63,850 nucleotides of DNA from Actinomycetota bacterium (GCA_003598015.1 QZKE01000074.1:1-63850); one strand, 5' to 3'; shown: positions 1 through 8,766, counted from the first letter of the stretch. Program-made: numbers and translations. Notes: generated by a model not told the origin, from the letters alone.

Positions 1-125
1 GGACTTATGCCTGAAAGAATCAAGAGGAGCGAGGGATAAGGAAGTAAGTTGTCACTCAGAATCCCCATGTAATGATACTGGGCATATGGCTCAGGCATAA
101 GTCCAGGGCCGACCCCTATGCCTGA
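1..125 (+). repeat. Palindromic repeat element, copy A (left end cut by window)
   Basis: The right arm (91-125) runs from TCAGGCATAAGTCCAGGGCC to CCCCTATGCCTGA. The window begins inside the left arm, with GGACTTATGCCTGA at 1-14. The core between the arms shares the ending TGATACTGGGCATATGGC-like sequence with the other copies (at 3.7, 40.1 and 48.9 kb). It is non-coding and sits just upstream of the promoter of the first gene. Confidence 0.85.
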
Positions 126-129
126 ATAG

Positions 130-138
130 TGCTAGAAT
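130..138 (+). promoter_or_regulatory. Candidate extended -10 promoter
   Basis: TGcTAGAAT fits an extended -10 element (TGn plus a TATAAT-like hexamer). The same TGnTAGAAT string recurs in intergenic DNA at 4023, 21203 and 23259. No good -35 is visible. It would start transcription about 95 bases before the first coding sequence. Confidence 0.35.
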
Positions 139-239
139 CGATAAACGGGCCGATGAGGGCAGGACGGATGGAGACGAAAAGCGGGCGGCCTCGGCGGTAC
201 CCGGGATCTTCACCACCGGCGTTGAGGAGGGATCGGGAT

Positions 240-1046
240 TTGTTCGGCTTGTTCAACCGCATGGGAAAGATCGGAATAGGGTGCAGCATAGCTGGAGCCG
301 CCGTTGGTACCCTGGCCGTCATGGCGGGGGTGATCGTGGGGGGAATCGCGGCCGGTCTGCCCGCATGGGCTATCGTCCTGATATGCATGTTCTTCTTGCT
401 CTTCGACGTCGGGATAGCCGCGGTCTTTTTCCTTGTTTTCAGAGCGACGCTCGACCCCGAGGTGAAGCGCCGGGCCCTGCTGGAAAAAGGGGAGCCCGCC
501 GAGGCCACCATACTGACGGTGACGGACACGGGGGTTACCGTCAACGAGATATACCCCGTGGTCAAGGTGCTGCTGGAAGTACGCCCGCAGGGACGACCGC
601 CCTATCAAACGGAGACACAGATGCTTATCAACCGCATGGATATTCCGCAGATCCAGCCCGGCAGGGTCGTGCCCGTGAAGATCGATCCCCGGAGCCCGCG
701 GCGTGTGGCCGTAGTGATGGAGGACGAAGCCGCGACCCCCTTGGACGCGCACGCTGCGGAGCAGATGCTTGTGAGCTCGGACCAGGTTAACGAGGCTTTG
801 CGCCAGAGCGGCGCGCCCGCACAGGCCAGGATAATGCAGGCGCAGGCGCTGGGCATAGAAGTGAACGGACCCAACCCGGCCATGAGATTCGTCCTCGAGG
901 TGTATCCCGCGAACCGGCCCGCCTTCCAGGCTGAGACCATCGCCGTCGTGGCCCAGGCATCGATCCCCAAGTATCAACCCGATAAGATGGTCTTCGTGAA
1001 GTTCGATCCCAACGATACGTCCAGGGTGGCCATCGACCACGCTTGA
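240..1046 (+). CDS. Two-TM membrane protein with two copies of a beta-rich domain
   Basis: I do not recognise a named family. The frame opens further upstream, but a TTG at 240 has a good Shine-Dalgarno (GAGGAGGGA at 224-232), giving 268 residues; an ATG at 261 is the alternative. Two hydrophobic segments lie near residues 13-36 and 43-66. Two related soluble repeats of about 75 residues follow (near 85-159 and 191-266). Each begins G-x-P-A-x-A, has a V/F-L-x-V-x-P strand with x-R-P-x-F/Y-Q-x-E-T, and ends in a V-K-x-D-P-x-x-x-x-R-V-A motif. The protein is probably anchored with both repeats on one side of the membrane. A lipoprotein gene follows 86 bases downstream on the same strand. Function unknown. 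Confidence 0.75.
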   Translation: MFGLFNRMGKIGIGCSIAGAAVGTLAVMAGVIVGGIAAGLPAWAIVLICMFFLLFDVGIAAVFFLVFRATLDPEVKRRALLEKGEPAEATILTVTDTGVTVNEIYPVVKVLLEVRPQGRPPYQTETQMLINRMDIPQIQPGRVVPVKIDPRSPRRVAVVMEDEAATPLDAHAAEQMLVSSDQVNEALRQSGAPAQARIMQAQALGIEVNGPNPAMRFVLEVYPANRPAFQAETIAVVAQASIPKYQPDKMVFVKFDPNDTSRVAIDHA

Positions 1047-1132
1047 CCCCACCGGGCTGCCGCATTGCCATAATGCGTATACAGGTATAACATGGAGCAG
1101 GTCGTGATACCGCCCGAACATAGGAGGAGATA

Positions 1133-1576
1133 ATGAAAAGGGCTTTGATCTTGGTGTTCGTACTGGCCTTGGCGGCTGCCACCATCGCGTTTGCCGGATG
1201 CGGAGACGGCGGGGGTAGTTCCACCACGCCCGAGCAGGTGGTGGAGGAGTTCCTGGCCGCAGCTATGGAGGGAGACGCCGGTGCCGCCTATGCCCTCATA
1301 ACCGAGGAGAGCAAGAGCGGGATATCGGATGAAGAGGATCTCGTCTCGGGGTTCTCCGAGAGCATCAGCGGATACGAAGTAGGTAAGGCGACCATCTCCG
1401 GGGACAAGGCCATGGTCCCGGTCAGCTACCAGTTCATCGAGCTCGAAAGCGGGCTGGAATTCAACACCGTTCTCGTCCAGGAGAACGGAGCCTGGAAGAT
1501 ATCGATTGAAGACACCAACGCGGAGGCGCAGAAAGCCCTCGAGGAGATGATGCAGGAGCTCGAGACGGCGGAATAG
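1133..1576 (+). CDS. Small lipoprotein with NTF2/DUF4878-like fold
   Basis: A 147-residue lipoprotein. The signal peptide ends in a lipobox (FAGC, Cys23) and a Gly/Ser linker follows. The mature part matches the pattern of DUF4878-type NTF2-like domains: T-P-E-x-V-V-x-x-F helix, A-M-x-G-D turn, E-x-x-S helix, then strands ending in N-G-A-W-K-I. These domains are small pockets found on many surface lipoproteins, and their ligands are mostly unknown. An AGGAGGAG Shine-Dalgarno lies just before the ATG. The acyl-CoA synthetase gene on the other strand converges on it with a 37-base gap. No catalytic residues can be assigned. Confidence 0.8.
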   Translation: MKRALILVFVLALAAATIAFAGCGDGGGSSTTPEQVVEEFLAAAMEGDAGAAYALITEESKSGISDEEDLVSGFSESISGYEVGKATISGDKAMVPVSYQFIELESGLEFNTVLVQENGAWKISIEDTNAEAQKALEEMMQELETAE

Positions 1577-1613
1577 CTCCTGAACCCGCACCACAGAATG
1601 TCAACAGCTACCC

Positions 1614-3053
1614 TTATTCACGGCTGATCCCCTGGCGGATCCGGACGTAATCCAGGAGAGAACGCATGGCCCGGGCCGAGCGCACGGCGGACGGGTATAC
1701 GGGCACCCCGTTCTCGACCAAGCTGCGGATGGAGCTGCTGTGTGTGCCCAGGAAGGACATGACCACCAGGGGCTTGGCGTAAGCCGAGGAGACCGCGACC
1801 AACTCCCCCAGGAATGACTGATAACCCTGGTCCCAGGTATCCTCCATGGCCTGCAGGTCCGGAAAGCGCTTCTTCAGGTTGACCATGAAATCGGGCGCCC
1901 CGAAGATGCCGTAGATGAAGGCGCCGTCCACCTCGCCGGATTCGTACACCATCTCGAGCAGCTGCTTGAAGATGAAGATGTTGGTCTCGAAGGTGAGGTC
2001 GATGGGGTTGCCGGTGAAGGTCAGGGGCCCGGTCACCGCGTCCAGCCTCTCGCGCAGCCGCGCTGAAAAAGCGGGTGCCTCCAGTCCCGCCTTCTCCAGG
2101 TGATAGGCGAGAGAGGAGCCGGGGCCGCCCGAATTGGTGATCACGGCCATGCGCCTGCCCGCCGGCGGCGGCTGCATGGAGAGAATCCACAGGAGATCGA
2201 ACATGTGGTCGAGGTCCTCGGCGCGTATGACCCCCGCCTGGCGGAAGAGGCCGTCATAGAGCTCGTCGGGGCCGGAGATGGCGCCGGTATGGGAGAGCGA
2301 TGAGCGCGAACCCGCCTCCGTCCCCCCCACGTAGATCGCTACGATCGGCTTGACGCGCGCCGTCTCGCGCGCCGCGGTTATGAACTCCCGCGGGCGGCGG
2401 ATGGTCTCCACGTACAGCCCGATACTCTTGACCTCCTCCACGTTCCGGAGATAGTCCAGGCAGTTCACCAGGTCCAGGTCCGCCTCGTTTCCCACGCTCA
2501 ACGTCTGGCACATCCTGATGCCCTGCGCCCTCAGATAGGGGTTGATCATGGCGGTGTAGGCCCCCGACTGCGAGGCGAAAGCGATGCTCCCGCCCATGGG
2601 GGGCTCCACGATGGTGGTGGAGTTCAGGGAGCACAGGCTGTTCATGATCCCCACGCAGTTAGGCCCGAGGAAGCGGATGCCGTACCTTGCCGCCACATCC
2701 CTGATCCTCCGCTCGCGCTCTACGCCCAACTCACCCGGGACTTCCTTGAAACCGCCCGAGATGATGATGGCCCGGCGCACCCCCGCCTCGCCGCATTCCT
2801 CCAGCATCTCCGGCACTACCTCTGTGGGCAGGACGAGTTGCGCCAGGTCCACCGTCTCGCCCACCTCGGCGATGCTCCGGTAAGCCGGCAATCCCATGAC
2901 CGTCTCCTCGCTGCGGTGGATGGGATACACCCGGCCCCTGTATCCGGTCTCCAGGATGTTGGCGAGCTGGATGGATCCCATCTTCATGGGGTTGTTGGAT
3001 GCGCCGTATATGGCGATGGATGACGGGTTCATCAGCTGCTGCAACGGGTGCAT
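1614..3053 (-). CDS. Acyl-CoA synthetase (ADP-forming), alpha-type subunit
   Basis: A 479-residue protein of the ADP-forming acetate/acyl-CoA ligase family (succinyl-CoA synthetase superfamily). These enzymes interconvert acyl-CoA, ADP and phosphate with acid, ATP and CoA. The N-terminal CoA-binding Rossmann domain starts P-S-S-I-A-I-Y-G-A-S, and G-P-N-C-V-G-I-M is the second signature. The phosphorylatable His lies in L-S-H-T-G-A-I-S-G. Flavodoxin-like domains follow, with N-S-G-G-P-G. The ATP-grasp beta part is absent, so the protein needs a partner encoded elsewhere. GGGAGG precedes the ATG. It is homologous to the protein at 44311-45711. Possible roles are ATP recovery or activation of acids from the BKACE-type pathways, but the substrate cannot be told. 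Confidence 0.88.
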   Translation of the reverse strand: MHPLQQLMNPSSIAIYGASNNPMKMGSIQLANILETGYRGRVYPIHRSEETVMGLPAYRSIAEVGETVDLAQLVLPTEVVPEMLEECGEAGVRRAIIISGGFKEVPGELGVERERRIRDVAARYGIRFLGPNCVGIMNSLCSLNSTTIVEPPMGGSIAFASQSGAYTAMINPYLRAQGIRMCQTLSVGNEADLDLVNCLDYLRNVEEVKSIGLYVETIRRPREFITAARETARVKPIVAIYVGGTEAGSRSSLSHTGAISGPDELYDGLFRQAGVIRAEDLDHMFDLLWILSMQPPPAGRRMAVITNSGGPGSSLAYHLEKAGLEAPAFSARLRERLDAVTGPLTFTGNPIDLTFETNIFIFKQLLEMVYESGEVDGAFIYGIFGAPDFMVNLKKRFPDLQAMEDTWDQGYQSFLGELVAVSSAYAKPLVVMSFLGTHSSSIRSLVENGVPVYPSAVRSARAMRSLLDYVRIRQGISRE

Positions 3054-3148
3054 GGATCCTCCCTTGCTTCAAGCGTCACAAAAGCACAGCGCTAGGCCAT
3101 CGGCGGGAGCCCCCGCGGGGGCCTTTTCTTCCCTGCCCGGATTTCGTT

Positions 3149-3643
3149 TCAATCACCGCCGCCGAGTGCATCCTCCACCGCCTTGAGGGACACCTTCTTG
3201 CTCACCGAAGCACCGCTGGTTATATCCACCTCCAGGGATTGCGCGGAGATCACCTCGTCGAATATCTCCTGGACCTCCTGCTGCGTCTCCTCCGCCATCC
3301 TGCCGCTGTCGACCAGCCCGATGGCGACGACGCGGCCATCCTCCACGCTCACTTCGACCGCGGCCTTGACGTGGAATACGCTGTAGGATCCCTGGTAGGT
3401 GCCGTCGGGGAGCCGCGACATATCGACATCCTCTATGGTCAGGTCGTTGGCGGCCTTGTGGAAACGCCAGGCATAGAGGCCGCCCATCAGGCCCGCTGCT
3501 ACGAGCAGGACGGCCAGTGCGATGGACATCCCGATGATGACCTTCCTCCTGGTACTCCTCTTAGGTGGCTGCCGCTCCGCCGCGGTCTCCGCCGGAGGGC
3601 TTTGCGTGGTATCCGGCTGCTCTTCCATGGTCATGCTCTCCAT
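3149..3643 (-). CDS. Membrane-anchored FMN-binding domain protein
   Basis: 164 residues. A charged, Pro-rich N-terminus is followed by one membrane helix (about residues 34-58) and a C-terminal FMN-binding domain (PF04205 type). The diagnostic features are D-G-x-Y-x-G near residue 85, V-E-V-x-V-E-D-G-R-V and the flavinylation-type motif D-I-T-S-G-A-S-V-S. In this family ApbE links FMN through phosphate to the Ser/Thr of SGA(S/T). Its predicted role is extracytoplasmic electron transfer. No ApbE or partner dehydrogenase is in the window. A TATAAT box lies 34 bases upstream of the ATG, so the gene probably has its own promoter. It ends 95 bases before the acyl-CoA synthetase gene. Confidence 0.82.
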   Translation of the reverse strand: MESMTMEEQPDTTQSPPAETAAERQPPKRSTRRKVIIGMSIALAVLLVAAGLMGGLYAWRFHKAANDLTIEDVDMSRLPDGTYQGSYSVFHVKAAVEVSVEDGRVVAIGLVDSGRMAEETQQEVQEIFDEVISAQSLEVDITSGASVSKKVSLKAVEDALGGGD

Positions 3644-3676
3644 TCCGTCTTCGTTCCCGGACCTTACACGTATCCC

Positions 3677-3682
3677 ATTATA
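3677..3682 (-). promoter_or_regulatory. -10 box for the FMN-binding protein gene
   Basis: The minus strand reads GGTTATAATGGGATACG, with a perfect TATAAT at the right distance (34 bases) from the ATG at 3643. No convincing -35 is seen. Repeat B begins 18 bases further upstream. Confidence 0.45.
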
Positions 3683-3699
3683 ACCGTACGGCCTTCCCG

Positions 3700-3957
3700 T
3701 CAGGCAAAGGGGTCGGCCCTGGACTTATGCCCGAGAAAGCCAGAGGGAGCATGCGAGAAGGGAGAAAGATGTTATCCATAAAACCCTTGCATGGATATTG
3801 GGCGTATAGCTCAGGCATAAGTCCAGGGCCGACCCCTTTGCCCTGAGAAAGCCAGAGGGAGCATACGAGAAGGGAGGAAGGTGTCATCCATAAAACCCTT
3901 GCATGGATATTGGGCGTATAGCTCAGGCATAAGTCCAGGGCCGACCCCTTTGCCTGA
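3700..3957. repeat. Palindromic repeat element, copy B, with tandemly duplicated core
   Basis: The left arm (3700-3735) reads TCAGGCAAAGGGGTCGGCCC and onward. Two right arms begin at 3811 and 3923, each running CAGGCATAAGTCCAGGGCC to CCCCTTTGCC. The core plus right arm is duplicated with a 112-base period. The outer arm bases differ from other copies (CAAAGGGG instead of CATAGGGG), and both arms carry the matching change. The element fills the gap between the divergent FMN-binding protein and BKACE genes and has no coding potential I can support. Confidence 0.9.
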
Positions 3958-3987
3958 GCGGTATTTGGCGCTTGCGCCTTTGACCGC
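3958..3987. other. Perfect two-tier hairpin next to repeat B
   Basis: GCGGT-attt-GGCGC-tt-GCGCC-tttg-ACCGC forms two stacked 5-bp stems separated by a symmetric 4x4 internal loop. It directly abuts the end of repeat B and lies upstream of the BKACE promoter. Role unknown. Confidence 0.5.
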
Positions 3988-4022
3988 CGGTAAGTGGAAG
4001 CGCGCCTCCGGTTCCCCATAAC

Positions 4023-4031
4023 TGGTAGAAT
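4023..4031 (+). promoter_or_regulatory. Candidate extended -10 promoter for the first BKACE gene
   Basis: TGgTAGAAT is the same extended -10 string as at 130 and 23259. It lies about 100 bases before the BKACE start and downstream of repeat B and its hairpin. Confidence 0.4.
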
Positions 4032-4133
4032 GAGAGCATGCTGAAAGGCCTAAACAGGTTCTTGAAGACATGACGATACCTATCGATCGCTAGCCGCAGG
4101 CCCGATCACCGCGCACCTCGGAAAGGAGGAGAC

Positions 4134-5093
4134 ATGGAAGGTTACATCTGGGACTACAGGGATCCCTACGCCTGGATGCAGAAGGTCAGGGAGGGGCTGC
4201 CCCCGCTGATCATCTCCGTGGCCATAACCGGAGGCGTGCAGGGCAAGGAGATGAACGAGAACCTGCCCGAGACGCCGGAGGAACAGGCCGAGCAGACGAA
4301 GGAAGCCTACGAGGCCGGCGCCAGCATCGTGCACGTGCACGCCCGCAACCCCGAGGTGCAGTGGATGACCACCAGCAACCCGGAGGACTACCTGAAGGTG
4401 AACGCCCTCATCCGCGCCGCGTGCCCGGACATCATCATCAACAACACCACGGGCGGCGGGCCCGAGCTGAGCATGGAACAGCGCATGGCTTCCATCTACG
4501 CCAACCCCGAGCTGTGCTCCCTGAACCTGGGTCCCTTCGTGCTCAAGGTCCCCATGGCCGAGCGCGCCGAGCCTCTCCCCAGCCCGCGGCCGGCTATCCT
4601 CTTCGACCGTTGCCTCCCCTGCAGTTACAGCGACGTCGAGACCTTCGCCAGGACCATGAAGGAGAAGGGTATCAAGCCGGAGATGGAACTCTACCATCCC
4701 GGTATGTACTGGGTGGTCCAGGACCTGATCATGGAGGGATTGCTCGATCCCCCCTACGACATCCAGTACGTCATGGGCTTCCAGACCAGTTCGTTCCCCA
4801 CCCCGGCCAACGTGCTGGCCCTGGTAAACGAGCTGCCGCCGCAGTCGCTGTTCTTCGTCATCGGGGTCGGGCACTACCAGCTCCCCATGAACGTAATGGC
4901 CATCATGCTCGGCGGCCACGTCAGGGTGGGCATGGAGGACAACTTGTACTATGCACGAGGGAGGAAATTCGCGAACAACGCGGAGGCCGTGGCGAGGATA
5001 GCGCGCATCGCCAGGGAGATGAACCGGGAGATCGCGACACCGGCGCAGGCAAGGGAGATGCTGGGGATCTCGCAGGAACCGTCGCAGTACTGA
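4134..5093 (+). CDS. Beta-keto acid cleavage enzyme (BKACE, DUF849 family)
   Basis: A 319-residue member of the family typified by Kce, 3-keto-5-aminohexanoate cleavage enzyme. Family enzymes use Zn2+ and acetyl-CoA to turn a beta-keto acid into acetoacetate plus a new CoA thioester. The Zn ligands H67 and H69 are in I-V-H-V-H-A-R. The N-terminal S-V-A-I-T-G-G strand, the N-N-T-T-G-G-G loop and the C-terminal G-H-V-R-V-G-M-E-D-N motif (catalytic Arg and Glu/Asp) are all present. The ATG follows GGAAAGGAGG. It is closely similar to the protein at 62484, which belongs to the ketone cluster. The natural keto acid cannot be read from sequence. The gene appears monocistronic, with a beta-lactamase-like gene 108 bases downstream. 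Confidence 0.93.
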   Translation: MEGYIWDYRDPYAWMQKVREGLPPLIISVAITGGVQGKEMNENLPETPEEQAEQTKEAYEAGASIVHVHARNPEVQWMTTSNPEDYLKVNALIRAACPDIIINNTTGGGPELSMEQRMASIYANPELCSLNLGPFVLKVPMAERAEPLPSPRPAILFDRCLPCSYSDVETFARTMKEKGIKPEMELYHPGMYWVVQDLIMEGLLDPPYDIQYVMGFQTSSFPTPANVLALVNELPPQSLFFVIGVGHYQLPMNVMAIMLGGHVRVGMEDNLYYARGRKFANNAEAVARIARIAREMNREIATPAQAREMLGISQEPSQY

Positions 5094-5201
5094 TCCGCCG
5101 CGGGCTCAATAGGCAGCCAGTCCATCCCGATAATCTATGCAACACGCACCGGCACCCCCGGTGCGCAGCGCATGTCGCATACGATGCAAGAGAGGCTGGA
5201 C

Positions 5202-6365
5202 ATGATAAACGGAAGTACTGGCGGGAGAACGCTCTCACGCCTGCTGCGATTGGCCGCCTGCCTGCTCCTCATAGCCATGGTGTTGCCCCTGGCTTCCTGC
5301 GGCGACACGGAGCCCCCGCCCGCCTTCAGCGACGAACAGCAACAGACCATGCAGGCGATGGTGGAGGCTGCCATGACGCAGCAAGGCGTACCCGGGGCCG
5401 TTGTAGGGGTGTGGGTACCGGGCCAGGGCGAATGGATCGCAGCCCTGGGCGAGGCGGATATCGAGACGGGCAGGGCGATAGCCGGCGATGACAAGGCGCG
5501 CATCGCCAGCAATACCAAGACCTTTACCGCCACCCTGATCCTGCTGCTGGCCGACGAAGGCCTGCTCGACCTCGACGATCCCCTGCAGAAATACATCCAG
5601 GATGTGCCCTACGGGAACGAGATCACCATCCGGCAGCTCCTCAATATGACCGCGGGCATCTACAGCTTCTCCGAGGACGAGACCTTCCTCGAGGAATTCA
5701 CGGCCGATCCCCTCATGGAGATGACACCGCAGGAGAGCCTGGATATCGCCCTCTCCCATCCCCCGGACTTTCCGCCCGGCCAGGGCTGGCATTACTCCGA
5801 CACCAACTACGAGATCCTGGGCATCATCGTCGAGCAGGTCAGCGGCGCTACCATCGAGGAAGAGATGGAGCGGCGCATCATCGCGCCCCTGGGACTCACC
5901 AGCACCTCCTTCCCCACCACCCCGGATATGCCGGAAGGCCACGCCAGCGGTTACGTGCTCGGTGACGATGGACTGCTGGAGGACTACACGCGGGTAAGTC
6001 CCTCCGTCCCCTGGGCGGGCGGAGCCATGATCTCGAACCTGGAGGATCTCAGGGTATGGGCGAAGGCGCTGGCCACGGGCGAACTCCTGAGTGACGAGAT
6101 GCATCGCGAACAGCTCGACTGGGTCGACATACCGGAACTGGAGAACGTGGAAGGCAAGTACGGCTTGGGGATCATGAGCCTGGAAGGATTCCAGGGCCAT
6201 AACGGCGCCATCTTCGGGTACAACAGCACGGTCATGTATCTTCCCGAAGCCGATGCCACCATCGTGGCCATCGCTAACAAGTCGACCAACTCATCCCAGG
6301 AGTCGATGCTCATCTTCATCGGCCTGGCCAAGCTGCTTTTTCCCGAACGGTTCCCCGCCCTGTGA
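5202..6365 (+). CDS. Class C beta-lactamase-like serine hydrolase, lipoprotein (paralog 1)
   Basis: 387 residues from the ATG at 5202, chosen because AGAGAGG sits six bases upstream; an ATG at 5172 is in frame but lacks one. A signal peptide with lipobox L-A-S-C (Cys33) predicts a lipoprotein outside the cytoplasmic membrane. Class C beta-lactamase / D-Ala-D-Ala peptidase / esterase motifs are S-N-T-K near residue 103 (nucleophile and Lys), Y-S-D near 200 in place of Y-x-N, and G-H-N-G near the end in place of K-T-G. The likely activity is a peptidase or esterase on peptidoglycan or small esters rather than antibiotic resistance. It is the first gene of a same-strand run and has a paralog at 8822. 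Confidence 0.88.
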   Translation: MINGSTGGRTLSRLLRLAACLLLIAMVLPLASCGDTEPPPAFSDEQQQTMQAMVEAAMTQQGVPGAVVGVWVPGQGEWIAALGEADIETGRAIAGDDKARIASNTKTFTATLILLLADEGLLDLDDPLQKYIQDVPYGNEITIRQLLNMTAGIYSFSEDETFLEEFTADPLMEMTPQESLDIALSHPPDFPPGQGWHYSDTNYEILGIIVEQVSGATIEEEMERRIIAPLGLTSTSFPTTPDMPEGHASGYVLGDDGLLEDYTRVSPSVPWAGGAMISNLEDLRVWAKALATGELLSDEMHREQLDWVDIPELENVEGKYGLGIMSLEGFQGHNGAIFGYNSTVMYLPEADATIVAIANKSTNSSQESMLIFIGLAKLLFPERFPAL

Positions 6366-6522
6366 TGATCGAGGAGGGAAGGCTTGAGGCACGAACGCGA
6401 CGGGCAAGGCGGCATGAGCACGGTGGATACATCCGCTACATGGACGCGGTACCTCGTCTCTCGAGATGGCATGATTCTTCCGGCGTATCGCCCGCGGCGG
6501 CAACTCTCGAGGTGAGGCCGAC

Positions 6523-7305
6523 ATGGAGAACCCGCGCTTGTACGGCAAGGCCCCCTACGACGTAGCCGTGGTGCACGGCGGTCCCGGCGCCCCCGGGGAG
6601 ATGGCACCCGTCGCCCGCGAACTCTCTTCCTCGCGCGGAATCCTGGAGCCTCTACAGACCGAGGCGAGCCTGGCGGGCCAGGTGGCGGAGCTCAAGGCGC
6701 TGCTGGAGGCCGAGGGCACGCAGCCCCTCATCCTCATCGGCTACTCCTGGGGAGCTATCCTCTCTTTCATCTTAACGGCGGAGAATCCGGGGCTGGTGAA
6801 CAAGCTGATTATGGTGTGCAGCGGCGTCTTCTCGGACGCATACGTGGAGAGGATCAAGAGGAACCGCCTGAGCCGCCTCTCGGAGAGGGAGAGGGTGCGC
6901 ATGGACGAACTGCTGGAGATCTTTAACGATCCCACAACCGCCGATAAGGATACGCCCTTCGCCGAGCTCGGGGGGATCATCGCCCGGGCGGATGCCTATG
7001 ACCCGCTGCCCCACGCCAACGACGTCATCGCGTTCCAGCACGGGATATTCGAAGCGGTATGGAAGGACGCGGAGGGGCTGCGCGGCGATGGCGGGCTCCT
7101 GGAGATGGGCGGGCGCATCACCTGCCCCGTGGTGGCCATACACGGAGACTTCGACCCCCATCCCTGGGAAGGCATCAGCGCGCCCCTCACGGAAATACTC
7201 CCCGATTTCAAGCTGGTTCTGCTGGAGAGATGCGGGCACCATCCCTGGTACGAAAAACACGCCAGGGATGCGTTCTATAAGGTGCTGAAGAAGGAATTGC
7301 TATAA
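6523..7305 (+). CDS. Alpha/beta-fold hydrolase
   Basis: 260 residues with no signal peptide, so probably cytoplasmic. The features are an oxyanion loop H-G-G-P-G-A-P near residue 19, a nucleophile elbow G-Y-S-W-G near 74, an acidic residue in H-G-D-F-D-P near 207 and the catalytic His in C-G-H-H-P-W near 241. H-G-G-P-G is typical of proline-iminopeptidase-like and related hydrolases. The substrate is unknown. GAGGTGAGG six bases before the ATG fixes the start. It sits between a beta-lactamase-like gene and a lipoprotein gene 15 bases downstream, so it is probably co-transcribed. The 157 bases before it hold nothing I can name. Confidence 0.87.
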   Translation: MENPRLYGKAPYDVAVVHGGPGAPGEMAPVARELSSSRGILEPLQTEASLAGQVAELKALLEAEGTQPLILIGYSWGAILSFILTAENPGLVNKLIMVCSGVFSDAYVERIKRNRLSRLSERERVRMDELLEIFNDPTTADKDTPFAELGGIIARADAYDPLPHANDVIAFQHGIFEAVWKDAEGLRGDGGLLEMGGRITCPVVAIHGDFDPHPWEGISAPLTEILPDFKLVLLERCGHHPWYEKHARDAFYKVLKKELL

Positions 7306-7320
7306 CTGGAGGTGGCCTGA

Positions 7321-8766
7321 ATGAGAACTGTACGCTCGGTTTCCTTTGTCATCGCCCTGCTGTTGATCGTGGCCGGCCTGGCCCTGGCCTCGTGCGGAGG
7401 CGGGACCCAGGAGAGCGGGAGCAAGGTCGGGGACATGGACGCCTTACAGGCCGCCCTGGAGGCGGACGGTTTCACGGTGCAGGAAGGAAAGCTGGAGACC
7501 TTCGACGTCATCGCCATGTACGACGCCGGCCTGGTCCCCAGCTGTTATGGCAACAACGCTCAGGCCCCCTACATGTGTTACAAGCTCCCCAAGGCCCCTG
7601 GCCAGACCACCAACAACACGATATCTGACGCGCCTATCAATCCCGATAACCAGGGTCTGTGGGCGGACTACCGCCTGCGCCCCGACGAGGCCATCGTCTT
7701 CGTCGGCAAGACGCCGCCCGAGTGCAGCTACTTCAGCTACCGCAGCTACCTCGCGGTGAGATACTACCCCGAGGAAGGCCAGGCCAGGCGGGTCTTCGGC
7801 AGCCTGGGCGATGCGGCGAACATGCTGACCGTCAGCAGCGAGGGAACGCCCGGCGGGGCGGGGGGCGAAGCGTTCGAGAAATACACCGTGTTCATCACCA
7901 CCGCGGACAAGGGGATAGACCAGAGGGTGCGAGATGCGCTCGCGGCGGCGGGATTCTCCATGAACATCGTGAACACCGACGTCATCCCCTCCGGCCTGGT
8001 GAAGATGGGCCTGGACGCGGAGGACGACACCTTCACCTTCCTCCACCGCCTGGCCTTCTTCGCGGACGAGCAGGCGGGCGAGGATTACATGGGAAGCGCA
8101 CAGGGTACCGTATTCCGCCTCACCCCCGATGACGACACACAGCTCGACCCCTTCGACGTGCCGGAGCTGCGGGTGCGCGGCACCGGCGATACGTCGGAGT
8201 TGGACCTCATGGGAGCCCTGGAGGAGCTGCGCCAGGCTATCCTTACGGAATACAGCGACCTGCAGGCGACGGATCTCAAGACGGATATATGGTGCCTGCA
8301 GGGCTACGACGCCATCCAGGAGAAGACCGACGCGCTGGGCGACAACAACGATACCGTCTATTTCCGCAGCGAGCAGTTCACCCTGGGCGACGACCCCCAG
8401 GAGTTCCTCATCGTATACGGCGTGAACCATACCGCTATGGGCAAATCTACCTACAACAACTTCAGCATCTACGGCGCTGAGGTCATGAACGGCATAGCCG
8501 GCAGTGATAACTCTGCGCTGGCGGGTTCCGCCAAGGAATACCTGCCGGATAATCCCGCCGCCCAGTATCTCTACGTATGCAAGGTGGCGCGCGATGCGGG
8601 CGGGAATCCCGACGTCGTGGTGGTTCCCACGGGACCCGGCGCTTACGGCATACCCCTGGACGAGCAGATCTTCCTCGGTTACCGCGCTTATATCGAGCAG
8701 GCGACGAAGACCGGGCCGTTCTGGTTCGAGCTCCTTTACGACCGGGCCATCAAGTTCACCCCGTAG
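7321..8766 (+). CDS. Unknown lipoprotein with C-x-YFSY motif
   Basis: 481 residues. The signal peptide has lipobox L-A-S-C (Cys25). I do not recognise the family. A central segment, P-P-E-C-S-Y-F-S-Y-R near residue 140, resembles P-H-C-R-Y-F-S-Y-E in the 640-residue lipoprotein at 31695, which suggests a shared exported domain. Other visible landmarks are P-S-C-Y-G-N-N, M-C-Y-K-L-P-K-A-P-G and a C-terminal P-T-G-P-G-A-Y-G-I-P. Several conserved-looking cysteines could form disulfides. A Shine-Dalgarno (GGAGGTGG) precedes the ATG and the gene follows the alpha/beta hydrolase by 15 bases, so the two are likely translated from one transcript. Confidence 0.75.
   Translation: MRTVRSVSFVIALLLIVAGLALASCGGGTQESGSKVGDMDALQAALEADGFTVQEGKLETFDVIAMYDAGLVPSCYGNNAQAPYMCYKLPKAPGQTTNNTISDAPINPDNQGLWADYRLRPDEAIVFVGKTPPECSYFSYRSYLAVRYYPEEGQARRVFGSLGDAANMLTVSSEGTPGGAGGEAFEKYTVFITTADKGIDQRVRDALAAAGFSMNIVNTDVIPSGLVKMGLDAEDDTFTFLHRLAFFADEQAGEDYMGSAQGTVFRLTPDDDTQLDPFDVPELRVRGTGDTSELDLMGALEELRQAILTEYSDLQATDLKTDIWCLQGYDAIQEKTDALGDNNDTVYFRSEQFTLGDDPQEFLIVYGVNHTAMGKSTYNNFSIYGAEVMNGIAGSDNSALAGSAKEYLPDNPAAQYLYVCKVARDAGGNPDVVVVPTGPGAYGIPLDEQIFLGYRAYIEQATKTGPFWFELLYDRAIKFTP

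Noticed and set aside
3104-3121. Hairpin GCCCCCGCGGGGGC followed by CTTTTCTT on the plus strand as a terminator
   Set aside because: Genes on both sides are on the minus strand, where it has no T-tract, so it has no transcript to end on the plus strand. It may be a chance GC palindrome.
3700-3957. Spaced repeats that could be taken for a CRISPR array
   Set aside because: The units are inverted rather than direct, the 'spacers' are copies of one another, only two or three units are present and no cas genes are nearby.
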